Part shown: one piece after another, positions 32,714 through 44,674 of the stretch
Position numbering within the stretch: position 1 is the stretch's first letter
How the letters are laid out: every line of letters starts with the position of its first letter
Source: Euclidia mi
Taxonomy: Eukaryota > Arthropoda > Insecta > Lepidoptera > Erebidae
Length of the DNA stretch: 64,000 nt
Assembly: GCA_944739405.2 (NCBI GenBank)
Contig: OX123192.2
Coordinates: 46,924,486-46,988,485 of the forward strand
Reading direction: 5' to 3'
Notes under the pieces: model-generated
What the model saw: the letters and a program-made list of their open reading frames with translations, nothing else
What the model was told of the DNA's origin: nothing
Databases searched by the model: none
Program-made: the position numbers and the translations under genes

Positions 32714-33093
32714 AAAAATAAGAAGTCGGTTTTTAATGGAAACTGAACATTTTTACATTGTTAATGTTGTTAATAAAAACTCAAAATTGCTAAATGACAC
32801 ACTAGCAAGATCGAGGAGTTCTTGATAATTTTTTATTGATGAAATAGGCACCAAAAAAAATTATTGGCTTTTTGTTTCGGTAGATTGATCCTCATGCGAT
32901 ATTTGTCAGTGCAACAGTTTTTATCTTTCTTTCTTGAATTAGGTATTTGTCATTACAATTCTTGATGTTGTTGCTATATCCACTTGGATTTCAGAATTAC
33001 AATGTTAATTGTTCTTTAGCTTTCTCTCTAAGTTTTTCTCTCTCCTCTGAATAGTTTTCTCTTTCTTCCTCTAGAAGCAAATCATAAAGCGAA
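32714..33093. other. no gene seen
   Basis: AT-rich, pyrimidine-rich near 32990-33075 ('ctttctctctaag', 'ctctctcctc'). No coding. Confidence 0.4.
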
Positions 33094-36037
33094 GCGAATT
33101 TTTAAAGTGACGGTCAGTTACCAACAAGCGTACCAAATGACCGTCCTTGGGTAACAAAAGGGGGTGCCGTGCCTCGTAAGGGAGGTTGGCGTTCTTGAGA
33201 CGCCCTCCAACGCGCAAGAGACCCGTATCGTCCAAAAAAGGGTTCAATTTAGATACAGCTCCCGACAATTTCGATCTCCCTGACTTAAGGATAGCAATCT
33301 CCTTCTCAAAATGCGCCAATTGCACAGAACGAACCCAAAAGGTGAGGGACTCCTGACGTTCCTGTGGTGAAAGAAACGGTGTCAGACGTTTCTGCTGTGG
33401 TTGCCTAAAAGTAAAAACAAAACGCTTTATCCAAGCAGTAACACCTAACAACTTGTCAAGGGAGCTGTAGCGATTCAACAAGAACTCGGGGTTGAAGGCG
33501 CATTCCACCTTCTCAAGAGCGAGTGTTTGAGACCCGGCAAATTAGAAGTATTCACAACTGGCGTTCGAGGTCAATCAATTTCTGGTCGACTCAACCATTT
33601 CGGACCCCACCACAGCGAATGGCCTATTAAGCTAGGCGTAAAGCATCCGCGCGAGGCACAATTAGCGGGGTTGAGCTCACCTGGCACGTGTCTCCAAACA
33701 AGCGTGACTTCGGATTTTTGGATTTGGGAAACGCGATTAGCGACAAATACCTCCAAGGTGTGGACAGACGCCTTCAACCAACAAAGTACAATTTGGCTGT
33801 CTGTCCAGGCGCAGGTCCCATTTATACAAATTGTTTTACCCAAAGTGTTAGACAAGTGGTTCACCAAGCGTACAAGTAGGGCTGCTCCCGAGAGCTCCAA
33901 TTTAGGAGTGGTCAGAGATGTCCGAAGGGGTGCAACCTTGCTCTTTGCCATGATCAGAGAAACCCTCACCTGACCTGAGGCACTGACTGTACGCAAGTAC
34001 ACCACGGCCGCGTGACCACGTTCCGAAGCATCACAAAACCCGTGAAGGGTGGCCTTGTACTTCCCGGGAGGAAGGATGGTGTGAAGATTCAACAGAGGCA
34101 AACAAAACCTTAACTTGCCCTTAAACATTAGATGCTACGTCACCTATTCCCCGTATACAATTGGGAAAAGAGCCCATATTTAATTTAACCTGCCCTACCA
34201 AAGAAGTGGAAACAATGCAACCTTGTGAACCTGTGTCCAATATAGCACGGACAACAACAGAGGTCCCCGTGGGTCCCCAGACCCTAACAGCAACCGTTGG
34301 TAGGATAACGGTCTCAATGGGGGTGATTGGCGTTATAGGGCAGGAGTCAATGACCTATTATTGCCTGGGCAGTGACCGTTGGCCAGGACCAGGCAAATCA
34401 AAATGAGGGTGCGGCTTGAAGTCCTCAAAAGCGCGATGACTTTGACCGCGCGCCATCTGTGGGGGGTCATAATGACGCACCCGCCCAAAACGAGGTGGGC
34501 GCGAGTCAAGGCGGGGACGCTCCGCCAAAGGTGGGGAATACCTAGGGCAGCAGTCATGGTGCTGGTGACGTTGAGCGGTCGCACATTCTGTTGCGCGAGA
34601 GAGAGGAGGCGTGCGCGCGCTACGGTTCTCCAAGTGGGGTGAGTGGCGATAAATTTAGCGAGGCGACTCTCGGCTACGCGCCGGTGAGCCTCAGCTGCCA
34701 CCTTCAAAACACCCGCCCGTGCGCGGCGTCAGCTGGTTGGACAAGCGGCCTACCTCTCTGGCATACATAATGAGAATGTCCAAATGCTTTCCTCCACAGT
34801 GAGGACAGGGGCGAGAGGGCCGAGCATTCGCGATGCGCCTGCGAGAGGCGACATGAAGGTCCAAGAATGCCCTACAACTGGCCGTTCTGTGCCTCGTGAC
34901 CTTGCAGTAAGAGCACTCCGCTGGGCTCTGCGTGACTGCAAAGCGAGGAGGGTGCCGGTCAACATTGGCTCGGGTGTGAACGCGAGCCTACTCCTTGATC
35001 TTGGGCGGCTGCGACTTAGCCGGCGTGTCACCACCGGAGTTATCCAAGACCCGGCACTCATCCTTGAGAAACCTCTCCAAGTCAGCAAAGGGGGGCAGAT
35101 GGGTCGCGCTATCCCCACCAAAGTGCTGTTCAAAACGCGACCTCAGGTCGGCAGGCAGCTTTTTCAGCAGAATGTGCACCAATAGGAAGGACCATTGGTC
35201 CACGGGCAGGTCCAAGCACTTAAGTGCGTTGATTGCCACCAAAAGCGGGTTCAAAAGTTGGGTGCGCAACCCAAAGACCCGGGTGAACGTGGGCAAACCC
35301 AAAATCTGCTCTATGTGCGTGTCTGCGAGGCCACGCTTGTTGTGGTACCTACGGGTAATTAAGTCCCGAGCCGTCTGGTACGCCCCGTCAGACACGGGCA
35401 AATGCTGGATGAGACCTTTGGCCTCTCCATCCAGAACCGACATTAAATATGCCAATTTTTGTGCCGGCTGAAGGTCAGCCTTGTCATCGACCAGGCTGTC
35501 AAACAAATTAACGAAGCCCAGGTAGCTTCCTAGGCAGCCATCAAAACGCGGGAGGTCTAAAGTAGGAAGCCTACTCACCAGTCCCGGTGCTGTCCTAGGA
35601 AGCTCCTACTTCAAGCCGGGTTGCCCGTCCCTCTCGGCAATTAACTGTCTTGCACAGTTGGAGACAGCATCATACAGGTCTAAGACCTGGGCATAATCTT
35701 CGCTGACTCTATTTCGCTGGTCAGCGGTAAAGTCATTAACTCACACTTCGAGACAGCAAGCGCTGAAAGTACGAAATTGCTGTTCCACACTTGCCAAGCG
35801 ATCATCGATCCGCTCATATCTTTGTAGTAAGGCTTGCTGGCGATCAGGCCGGTTCACCAAGGCACTGGCTGAAGCAAACCAGCGCAAATCTGATGCAATG
35901 GCACCAGCAGCCGCACGAAAGTCCTTGATAGCTGACATATTAAGTTTACAAAAGAGCTCGGACAAGCGCCTGTTTACTGCTGGTACAAGCATGTGACAGG
36001 TATTTACTGTTCAACAAAATTAGTTTCAATATATTAA
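33094..36037 (-). pseudogene. BEL/Pao element copy 1, truncated and internally deleted
   Basis: Same family as the element at 48607-56060, on the minus strand. From the right: 5' leader, then gag N-terminus (SAIKDFRAAAGAIASDLRW, 35940-35741). The matrix/capsid-like region follows (LPTLDLPRFDGCLGSYLG..., 35578-34988). Next come proline/arginine-rich and zinc-knuckle parts to 34358, then a protease start. A deletion then joins protease directly to RNase H (HGFCDASERGHAAVVYLRT) at about 34078. The pol frame continues to the integrase N-terminal region (FLDDTGLLRVGGRLKNA) and is cut at 33094. RT, the integrase core and both LTRs are missing. Several frameshifts are present. Confidence 0.9.
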
Positions 36038-36043
36038 CACAAA

Positions 36044-36551
36044 ATGTCTCTGTTTCAGAGAGCCCGCGGGATCGGTGACAAGAAACACCTGGACGCTGAG
36101 CTTCAACATGTCAGGCAAGTTCTGCAAGACAACAAGCTCCGACCGCCGCGCCACTGTCACAGATCCCAGAAGAAAGAAAAACCAGCCACAGTAGAAAGAC
36201 AACCTGCTCTCCTCCCATACATCAAGGGCGTGACCGACAAAATTGGCTACATCTTGAAGCGAGCTTCAATCAAAACTTACTACAAGCCGCCAACGAAGAT
36301 CAGTTAATTATTACCAACTGTCAAGTGTCAGTTACCCTTGCAAGATGCCGGTTTCTACAAAATTGACTGTGAATGTGGGCTCTCATACATTGGACAAACC
36401 AAGAGAAGCATAGGCATTCGACTCAAAGAACATATAGCTGACATAAAACATAAACGCTCTACAAAGTCTGCTGTCTGTGAACATGTGGAACAAGGTCCCA
36501 ACCACTACCTGCGATTTGATGAACCACAGATACTCGCAAAAGAACACGGAC
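36044..36551 (+). pseudogene. Penelope-like element, GIY-YIG endonuclease fragment
   Basis: The plus strand encodes LLPYIKGVTDKIGYILKRA and YYKPPTKIS. After a stop and a short gap comes GFYKIDCECGLSYIGQTKRS, then RLKEHIADIKHKRSTKSA and CEHVEQGPNHYLRF. The order (linker, then a Cys-rich GIY-YIG-like nuclease with the YIGQTKR signature) is that of the C-terminus of endonuclease-bearing Penelope-like elements. The RT is missing upstream, where BEL copy 1 begins. The C-terminus is cut at 36551, where BEL element 3 begins. Confidence 0.85.
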
Positions 36552-36899
36552 GAAAATAATTCATTCCTGGCGCGGCTTGTGCCCGCCATACTGGTCCTTC
36601 AAGAAGCCGGATATCTGCGTGTCTGGATTCAAGATCTCAAAAAAACAAGATCCGAACGGCTGTCCTAGTTATTTAGAAGCTAGCAATATTTAACGGCAGC
36701 CGAAGAATACAGAAAACAGCAGAAATCAGAGCCAGTGGAAACAATAAAAAAACGAAGATCGTGTCCCTGCAAAAATATCGCTTCACATTCTCTACGTGTG
36801 TGTGTGCGCATCTATACAAGTGTGCATACCTAATCGCCCGCGTTTTTTCGTCAATTCAAACCATTGTGCGGCTGGCAGCCCTGCTTTCCAATCTGAATA

Positions 36900-37161
36900 T
36901 CCGCACCGAACTTGGCTACGAGAACGTCGCATCGGGAGCCGATCGTGAGCCGAGTGCAGTCGAACGTAAGCTGAGTTGCGCCGAGTGCAGCCGAACGTGA
37001 GCCGAGTCAAGCCGACTTCACCCGAACGTCGGCATTGCCGTCAACAAAACATCCGTCGAGCGAGCAGCGTTTGCGTCGTCATCTCACGTCAAATCACTTC
37101 GCCATTTTGTGTACATTCACTTTGTTCTTGTGTCGTGTTTCTCGTGTAATTTGTGTTCACA
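36900..37161 (+). promoter_or_regulatory. BEL element 3 leader with short repeats
   Basis: GC-rich leader before gag. It holds imperfect copies of 'gagtgcagtcgaacgtaag' and 'gagtgcagccgaacgtgag' between about 36950 and 37030. Possible RNA packaging or structural repeats; the role is inferred only from position. Confidence 0.4.
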
Positions 37162-38340
37162 ATGCCTACCGATTTAAAATACCTCGTTGCTAATAGGGGT
37201 TATACAAAGGCGTCGATAACACGTCTTAAGAAGAGTTTGGAAGGTAACATTCAATTACTATCAATAGAGAATTTAAAGGCTAAAAAGACTCGACTGGAAG
37301 AAGTCTTCCAAGAGTACAATAGGCTATGTGTAAAAATTTTATCGATCGATGAAGAAGATTCCGAGAATTCTGGGGAGATCGAGGATACGTACATTGATTT
37401 AGTAGCCCAGATCAATAAAGTGCTTGAAAATGTTATTCCGCCCTCAGAAATCTCGGAATCGCAATCAAACCATAATTCGCGAATCAAGTTGCCTAACATC
37501 AACATTCCCACATTTACGGGAAAATACACAGAATACTACGAATTCATCAATATTTTTAATGCTATGATTGATAAAGATCAATCCATATCTTCAGTTGAAA
37601 AGCTATACTATTTGAAGAGCTTTCTCAGAGAAGGGCCTTACGCCCTTATCAACAATCTACCGCTCCAGGGTCACAGTTACGCGGAAGCTCTTAAATTGCT
37701 TAAAGAGAGATACGACAACAACACTACAATAATATAAGAACACATATACACAATAATGTACATACCAGCCATTCGGTCTACCCCTGCTAACTTAAGAAGT
37801 CTCATTTTAGATGTTAAACAGCACCTTGCGGCCCTTAAAAACCTAGAGGAGCCGGTGGAGGGCTGGGACAACGTAATAATATGCATTATTTCACGCAAGC
37901 TGGACCCCGCTACATCTCAAGCGTTCACATTGGAGCGAAACCCTCTGGTAAAACCAACAATCAAAGAACTGTTCGAGTATTTAGCACGTCGCGCTCAGGC
38001 CCTGGAAGCCAGCAATTCTTCGAAGAAGCCGCAGGCTAACCGGATGGCCAGCCATACTGTAACTACAGCGCAGCCAGCTCCAGCATGCCTATACTGTAAG
38101 TCATCTGAACATAAGCTTTTTAAGTGTGAAGCCTTTGCGCTTGCTGCTCCGGGGCAACGGGTAGAATTTGCAAACAAAAATAATTTATGCAAAATTTGTT
38201 TAGGGCAGCACAAACGGCGCAAATGCAAATTTCATTTTAAGTGTGCTGAATGTAAACAGGGGCACAACTCCCTACTGCATGGGATTGATGCACAGCAAGC
38301 TTCAACAAATGTGGCGCTTAAAAGTACCTGCAATATTTAG
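37162..38340 (+). pseudogene. BEL element 3 gag
   Basis: Starts at the ATG at 37162 (MPTDLKYLVANRGYTK). It encodes a BEL gag with the capsid-like region KLPNINIPTFTGKYTEYYE and LKSFLREGPYALINNLP, then two zinc-binding clusters (CLYCKSSEHKLFKC and CKICLGQHKRRKC...CAECKQGH). One stop (TAA, 37735-37737) interrupts the frame, which then continues unchanged to TAG at 38338-38340. Immediately after that TAG the protease begins in the same frame. Gag forms the particle shell and binds genomic RNA (known of the family). Confidence 0.85.
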
Positions 38341-38916
38341 ACTCCGGTGCTACTGCCTACTGCACAAGTTAAATTAGTTACGCAGTCAGGCAGCAATATT
38401 TATGTGAGAGCTCTGCTTGACAGTGGGTCACAGGTTTCTTTTATCACTCAGCACACACTTGATTTATTAGGCTTGGTCCCTGAGCACACTAACTCCAACA
38501 TTGTTGGCATTACTAACATTTCCAAAACAGTTGACACATGTATAAAGCTTGAGGTTCACTCCGCTATTTATCCATTCAAAATACTTGTCAATTGTCATGT
38601 GGTAAAATCCATCACAACCAAATTGCCTCAAACACGTATTGATGCGTCATGCATTACATTCCCTGCGAATTGCAAGCTAGCCGACGCAAACTTTAATGTG
38701 CCTGGTGATGTGAACTTGTTGCTTGGAGCTGACGTTTTCTTCCAGATCCTATTGCCGCCGCTTGAGAGTACTCCTGCGGGCAGCCAGTCCAGTTCTGCAA
38801 GCATCACTCCACAACAGCAGCCATCAGTAGTTCACACAACACTTGGGCACATCGTCGCTGGGCTCACCAACATTCCACATGGACAAAATCAGGTTGTATC
38901 TTTACATTGTAATTAA
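38341..38916 (+). pseudogene. BEL element 3 protease region
   Basis: Begins TPVLLPTAQVKLVTQ, then the aspartic protease signature ALLDSGSQVSFIT and LLLGADVFFQIL. The frame follows the gag TAG without a shift. It is open until TAA at 38914, beyond which homologous but stop-ridden sequence links to RT. Confidence 0.85.
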
Positions 38917-39241
38917 TGTAATAGCAGCTTAAATGACACTTTGAGGGCATTTTGGAATACTGAAAAAGTGTCTGAAATCTTCCCAGAGCAATTACCTGAG
39001 CATGATTATTGTGAGAAGTTTTTTAAGGACACTACTATTCTTGAAAACAATAAATTTCAAGTCTCAATGCCCATTAAGATTCCATTAGAACAAGTAAACT
39101 CAGAGCTGGGACAATAATTTCACATTGAACTTAAAAGATTTATCAATTTAGAGAAAAGATTGCATAAAGATAACAATCTATTTCTTAAATATAAAAAGCT
39201 TATTGATCAATACATAGAATTAAACCATAAGTAGGTACAAT

Positions 39242-40759
39242 ATGTCTACAGATCCAGTCTATTTTCTTCCTCACCATGCCGTTGTCAAAGAGTCCAGTCG
39301 CACCACAAAGTTAAGAACAGTGTTTGATGGCTCCATGATTACTAATAAAAAGGTTTCTTTAAATGACCTTTTACTCAATGGCCCAGTAGTGCAGAAGGAT
39401 CTTTTTGAAGTTCTTCTTGCATTTAGATTAGATAAATTCTTCTTTATAAGCGACATTCGTATGATGTTTAGATGCATTAACTTAGATCCTAATCAATGTT
39501 CACTGCAAAATATACTATGGCGTGAGTCACCTGACGCAGATATTTAGTGCATACAGTTGAAAACTGTCACTTATGGTCTTAAACCATCATCATATCTTGC
39601 CACTCGCTGCCTCATTGAACTTGCAAATAGGTATGAAAATCAGTTTCCACTAGCATCTAGAATCTTAAAGAATAATACATATGTCGACGATATTTTATCC
39701 AATAGTCAAACTAGTACTGAATTAGTAAAAATGCAGTCTGAGTTAATTCAGCTTCTTGCTCTGGGGGGATTCCAACTCCACAAGTGGGCATCTAACTTTA
39801 ATTCAGTTCTTGAAAATGTCCCTAAAGAAACTCATCGTTTTGGCGATTTGGAATTAGAGCGGCATGACATGTCTGTAAAAACTTTAGGTATCAACTTTAA
39901 TGTTAACGATGACATGTTCAAGGCCAGTTGTCCTAAACCATATAACAGTACACGTGACACTAAGCGTGAAATATTAAGTTACATCAGTTCATTTTCCGAC
40001 CCACTGGGGCTAGTAGGGCCTATATTAACCCGTGCTAAGGTAATTATGCAAACCTTGTGTCTCAGTCAAACAGACTGGGATGCAAGTCCCTCTGAGGACA
40101 TCAGGACAATGTGGAATGACTTTGTTAAAGATTTATCCAATATGGAGACAATCAACATTCCTCGCTGTGTCAAGCCTCCTGATACTGTTTGTAGCCAACT
40201 GATAGGATTCGCTGATGCCTCCACAGTGGCTTATGGCTGTTGTTTATACTTACGCTGTACTGACGAACAAGGTAATCCTCATGTTCAGTTACTGGCCTCC
40301 AAATCTAGGATAAACCCTATTAGGAAAAAGTTGACAATTCCCAGGCTTGAACTCAATGCTGCACTTCTGCTTGCTGAACTGACTGCAAAGGTACTACACA
40401 CTCTTTCTACACATTTACATATTACTGACACTCACCTATTTTCTGACTCTCAAATCGTCCTAGCATGGTTAAAAATCGGACCAACAAGGCTACAGGCTTA
40501 TGTTGCAAATAGGGTAAGAGCAATTTCAGAGATTGCACGTGACTGTCACTGGCAATATGTCGATACTGCAAACAATCCTGCTGATTGTCTCAGTAGAGGG
40601 TTAAGGTCTCATGAACTCAATAATCATAAATTATGGTGGCATGGCCCATCATTCTTACATAATATAGATTATAAACTTCAGTTAAATTTTCATGAATCTC
40701 CTTTAGAATTACCTGAATTAAAATCTGAGAAAAGTAAAAGGTTGTATGTGCCACAATAA
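39242..40759 (+). pseudogene. BEL element 3 reverse transcriptase-RNase H
   Basis: RT starts PVYFLPHHAVVKESS, with LRTVFDGS and the active site NNTYVDDIL intact. RNase H follows (LIGFADASTVAYGCCLYLR, LFSDSQIVLAWLK, NPADCLSRG). A stop at 39545-39547 lies between RT blocks (in place of a sense codon before CIQLKTVTYGL). Frameshifts near 39235 and 40760-40810 bound the frame. Confidence 0.9.
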
Positions 40760-40815
40760 TTACTGAGAGTTTTAACATTTTTGAAAGATTAAAGAAACAT
40801 TCGAATATAAATAAA

Positions 40816-42265
40816 ATGTCTCGTGTACTTTCTTATGTAATTAGATTTTGTAATAATGTTAAGACCAACAATAAAAAACAAAGGGGTGTTTTAACAACTT
40901 TAGAATTAAGAAAGTCATTGTTACTAATTGTCAAACATAAACAATATCAGTATTATGTAAACGAAATTAAAAGCTTGTCATCACACAATCAAGTCTCAGG
41001 TAATCTTAAGCGACTAGCTCCTTTTCTTGATAATTCTGGTATTCTCAGAGTAGGTGGTCGCCTGCAGAATGCACCTATACCATATGATAAACAACACCCG
41101 GTCATTTTACCAAAGGAATCTGTTATTACAAGCTTGATTGTGAGAAATGAACATTTGAAATTGCTCCATGCAGGGCAAAAATTGGTATTAAGTTCCATCA
41201 GACAACGATTTTGGATTGTTGATGGATTACGAACTGTAAAAAAAGTAATACATAAATGTGTAACCTGTTTCAGACTGAAGGCGGTTGCGGCATCTCAACT
41301 GATGGGTTCCTTGCCTGCTGAGCGAGTCACCGCATGTCGGCCGTTCCAGAAGGTCGGAGTGAACTTCGCTGGGCCGGTATCCGTCAAAAACAGTCGTGTC
41401 AGAAAACCAGTCATCGGTAAAGGTTACATTGTTCTATTTGTATGCTTTGTGACAAAGGCGATTCATATTGAATAAGTATCTGATTTAACGACAGACGCCT
41501 TTCTCGCAGCTTTCAAGCGATTCATTGCTAGACGTCACTTGCCCAGTGACGTTTTCTGTGACAATGGGGCAACCTTTAAGGGGGCAAGGAACCAATTAGA
41601 TGAAATGTATCGTTTGCACGCTTCTCAAAGTCACCAAATTCTAGTAAAGTCATATGCTGCTGAACGCGGTATCAATTTTCATTTTATACCTAGTTATAGT
41701 CCAATATTTGGCGGACTTTGGGAAAGTGGCGTCAAAAGTACAAAACACCACCTAAAACGTGTCGTAGGTAAAGCCTTGCTCACTTATGAACAACTAAATA
41801 GTGTATTAATAGAAATTGAAGGTGTACTTAACTCTCGTCCATTAACTGCTCTTACAGCAGACCCTAATGATTATTCTTTTTTGTCACCTGGACACTTTCT
41901 GACAGGTGAAACCCTCAATTGTATTCCTGAACGAAATCTAAGCGATACTAACGTAAGTTTGTTAAAATTTTGGTCTGTAATTACTAGTATGAAGCAGGGC
42001 CTTCTGGAAAAATTGGAGCAAGCATTACTTGACTCTACTTCAAAGTCGCCCTAAGTGGCGCGATAATGTAATTAATGTTTCAATAGGTAGTTTAGTTATA
42101 TTACGTAATGATAACACCTCGCCTTTGGAATGGCCCATGGCTCGTATCACTCATGTTTTTCCTGGAAAGGATGGAAAAGTTCGCGCCGTAGAAGTTAAAA
42201 CTGCTAATGGATATACGCACAACAGGTCCATTACAAAGGTCTGCGTGTTACCTATAGAGATCTAA
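40816..42265 (+). pseudogene. BEL element 3 integrase
   Basis: Contains the N-terminal zinc-finger neighbourhood (LRVGGRLQNAPIPYD, KCVTCFRLKA). The core follows with VGVNFAGP, DNGATFKGA and IFGGLWESGVKS. The first catalytic aspartate is asparagine (codon 41362-41364). A stop at 41473-41475 splits the core, and a frameshift near 42020 displaces the C-terminal strand-rich domain (WPMARITHVFPGKDGKVR). Inactive. Confidence 0.9.
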
Positions 42266-42775
42266 GTTTTAGTATTATAAGAGTTTAAGTGGTACTCATG
42301 TCTTAGATTAAGTATATCACTAGGTACTTAAGTCCTGCACAACACAATTTGTGTTAGGTGAATAGTTATTTAAGTTTAAACTGCAACTTTTTTAAATTAC
42401 TATATTGCTTAATTTGTAAGGTCGTTTAGTAATAGTTATCTTGTCTGATAATAACTCTATGTAATCCTACTGCCGTGCCCCCCCCCCCCAACTAATTTTG
42501 GCAACAACATAAATATTAATTTTTATTATTAAAAATTGTATTGGCAACATTGTAAAACTTCCTCTTCGCCGCTCGCCACGAATTGGCGCGGCCACGTTTT
42601 TGTCTTTTCCACTAAATATAATTAATTATTATCAATATTAACCAGTTTATGAGCCTTTCAAATAAGTGTTTCTGTACGAGCATACAAGTGCTAGAAAATA
42701 AACTGTTGCCGTGAAAAAGTGTTTGTTTTTTACTGACGAAAATAATTCATTCCTGGCGCGGCTTGTGCCCGCCAA
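42266..42775 (+). repeat. BEL element 3, 3' LTR region
   Basis: Non-coding sequence after the pol stop, with a C run at 42478-42489, ending in the LTR end described for the whole element. The left border of the LTR cannot be fixed because the 5' partner is gone. Confidence 0.5.
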
Positions 42776-44669
42776 AATGCTCTGCTCTGCTCTTAGTGTG
42801 CGCTGACGCTAACAGTTGGTATACTGTTCCTCAGAGATATTATAAGGTATGTAGAGTTAAATCACTATTTACTGCTTTTTCGAGAATTGTACACATAGTA
42901 ATATTTCTGTAATGGGTCTATATCGTGTAATTATTTTAAAATATATGTAAAATACATGATATCGCTCAATCTTAAGGCAAGGGATACACCAGCTGTGGTC
43001 TGGCCGAGATGACCATTCACTGGCTTTACCACTTGATACTTACTCAAGTTTGCTAAATATCTACTACGATACCAAATGGCAATAGATCTACTCGTAGCAC
43101 GATAACATAGATATCGATTCTGCAATATTTGATGCACCGTTTTAAAACCATTTGCAATTAATATATTAATATAAACCACTTAATCAGATATGAGCTAACC
43201 GTAAGACTTTTGAAAGTTTAGCGAGAGCCTACGTTTACTTCACTTGAATTACGATTCTGGCCTTCTGACTCGAAGTTTTCGATATAAAAGCTCCAGTTGC
43301 TGTTGTAAATAGTAATAATTCATTTCATAGTCGAAACTTGGTCTGAAATATGTATTTCAATGTTTGTTTTTATTGGGTGAAAGGGACGTATCAATAAATA
43401 ATGTTGGCATGATTTAAAATTGTTTATAAAAAATATACCTTCTAAGCTTTAAGTAGATCTATTTTCAGAGAGATTGATAGCTGTCATCTACGCTAAGGGT
43501 TTAAATCTACGGTGCGCACCAATGACTTTTCGAAGATACGTGTGTATCAAATTGTGAGTTATCGCTTGTTAACGGTGAAAGAAAATATCGTGAGGAAATG
43601 CCTGCATGTCTGATAATTCTACATAACGTTGTTGTAAGACATGTGAAGTCTGCCAATCCATAGTTGACGTGGTATACTATGGCCTTCTAATAGTTAGGAG
43701 GAGCCCGTGCCCAGCCGTAGCCGTGACAGTATTTATACAGGACTGATGATGATACTCTTCGTCAGATATTAACATTTCAAACTTATTGCTGGATACAGAC
43801 TGGATAAAGACGTGAGTCTATAAAAAAAGATAATGAAAATACGTCCATCGAGTTAACGGAACGTTAGATACCATCTTTGGGTTTTAAAGTTATTTTCAGG
43901 CGATTCTATTGCTCGTTTTGAAGGTAAGGTTTAAATATGAGTAGTAATTTTTTGCCATTTTTCATCATATTAGCGGTTCCCGGGCTCCAAGGAAAGGTTC
44001 TTGGACTGCAACTAGAACAACCCTAAGACGAAAATGATCTTGTTCCATTTAATACATCTAGTCCAGTTGCAGCGCGTATTGTTAAGAGTAGGTAGTTGAT
44101 GAAAGGAACTTCTATCTAGAACAATATGGACGTCGTAATTGAATGAAAATTTCGAAGTCTAGTCGCCTTACCTGCTTGTGTCGCGCTGCTCTTTATATTT
44201 TTAAGATAATACAGCCAATTTTCCAAGTGATCTTCGGGTAGGTATAGCTGACAGGCAGCAATGGCTACGTCTTCTGCTACGTTGGTTCTAGATATAAATG
44301 CTAAATGACGCTACGCTAATGAAGCATATTCGTTGACGATATTTGAAACTAAAATCGAGACTATTACTCGGAGCTGTTTGTCGACTGCGCTACTTATTGC
44401 GCTAAAATAATCAGTTGCAATATCACATACTATAGATGAGAATTGAACTCATCGGTACCAAGAAAGTCTGTTAAGCTGGGTGAGTAATCTTGTACCTACT
44501 TACTGAACTGTTAAATTAAAAAAAAAAATATTTAGTTTTATTGGTTTAGTATAGGATATTTTAGTTACATAAGTAGTTTTATTCTGTTGTATATATGTAA
44601 TTTGTTACACTATTATATATGCTTAAATAAATCGATATAATAAAAAAATATAGATTTAAAAGTACCAAC
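42776..44669. other. no gene seen
   Basis: AT-rich DNA without supported coding. A LINE 3' end lies within it at 43645-43756. Confidence 0.4.
43645..43756 (+). mobile_element. LINE 3' end
   Basis: 'gtgaagtctgccaatcc', 'gtggtatactatggcc', 'aggagcccgtgcccagc' and 'acaggactgatgatgat' form the characteristic 3' end of a Lepidoptera LINE. A second, inverted copy lies at 62031-62150. Confidence 0.6.
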
Positions 44670-44674
44670 CTAAG

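Larger units (their letters stand above)
36552..42775 (+). mobile_element. BEL/Pao element 3, degenerate, 5' LTR almost deleted
   Basis: A 41-bp direct repeat ending 'gcggcttgtgcccgcca' occurs at 36552-36592 and 42735-42775. The first copy is followed by 'tactggtccttcaag', which fits a BEL-type primer-binding site. The repeats are therefore the last bases of the 5' LTR and the end of the 3' LTR, and the rest of the 5' LTR has been lost up to the Penelope fragment. Between them lie gag, protease, RT, RNase H and integrase in order, with many disabling changes. The 3' LTR start is not defined. Confidence 0.75.
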
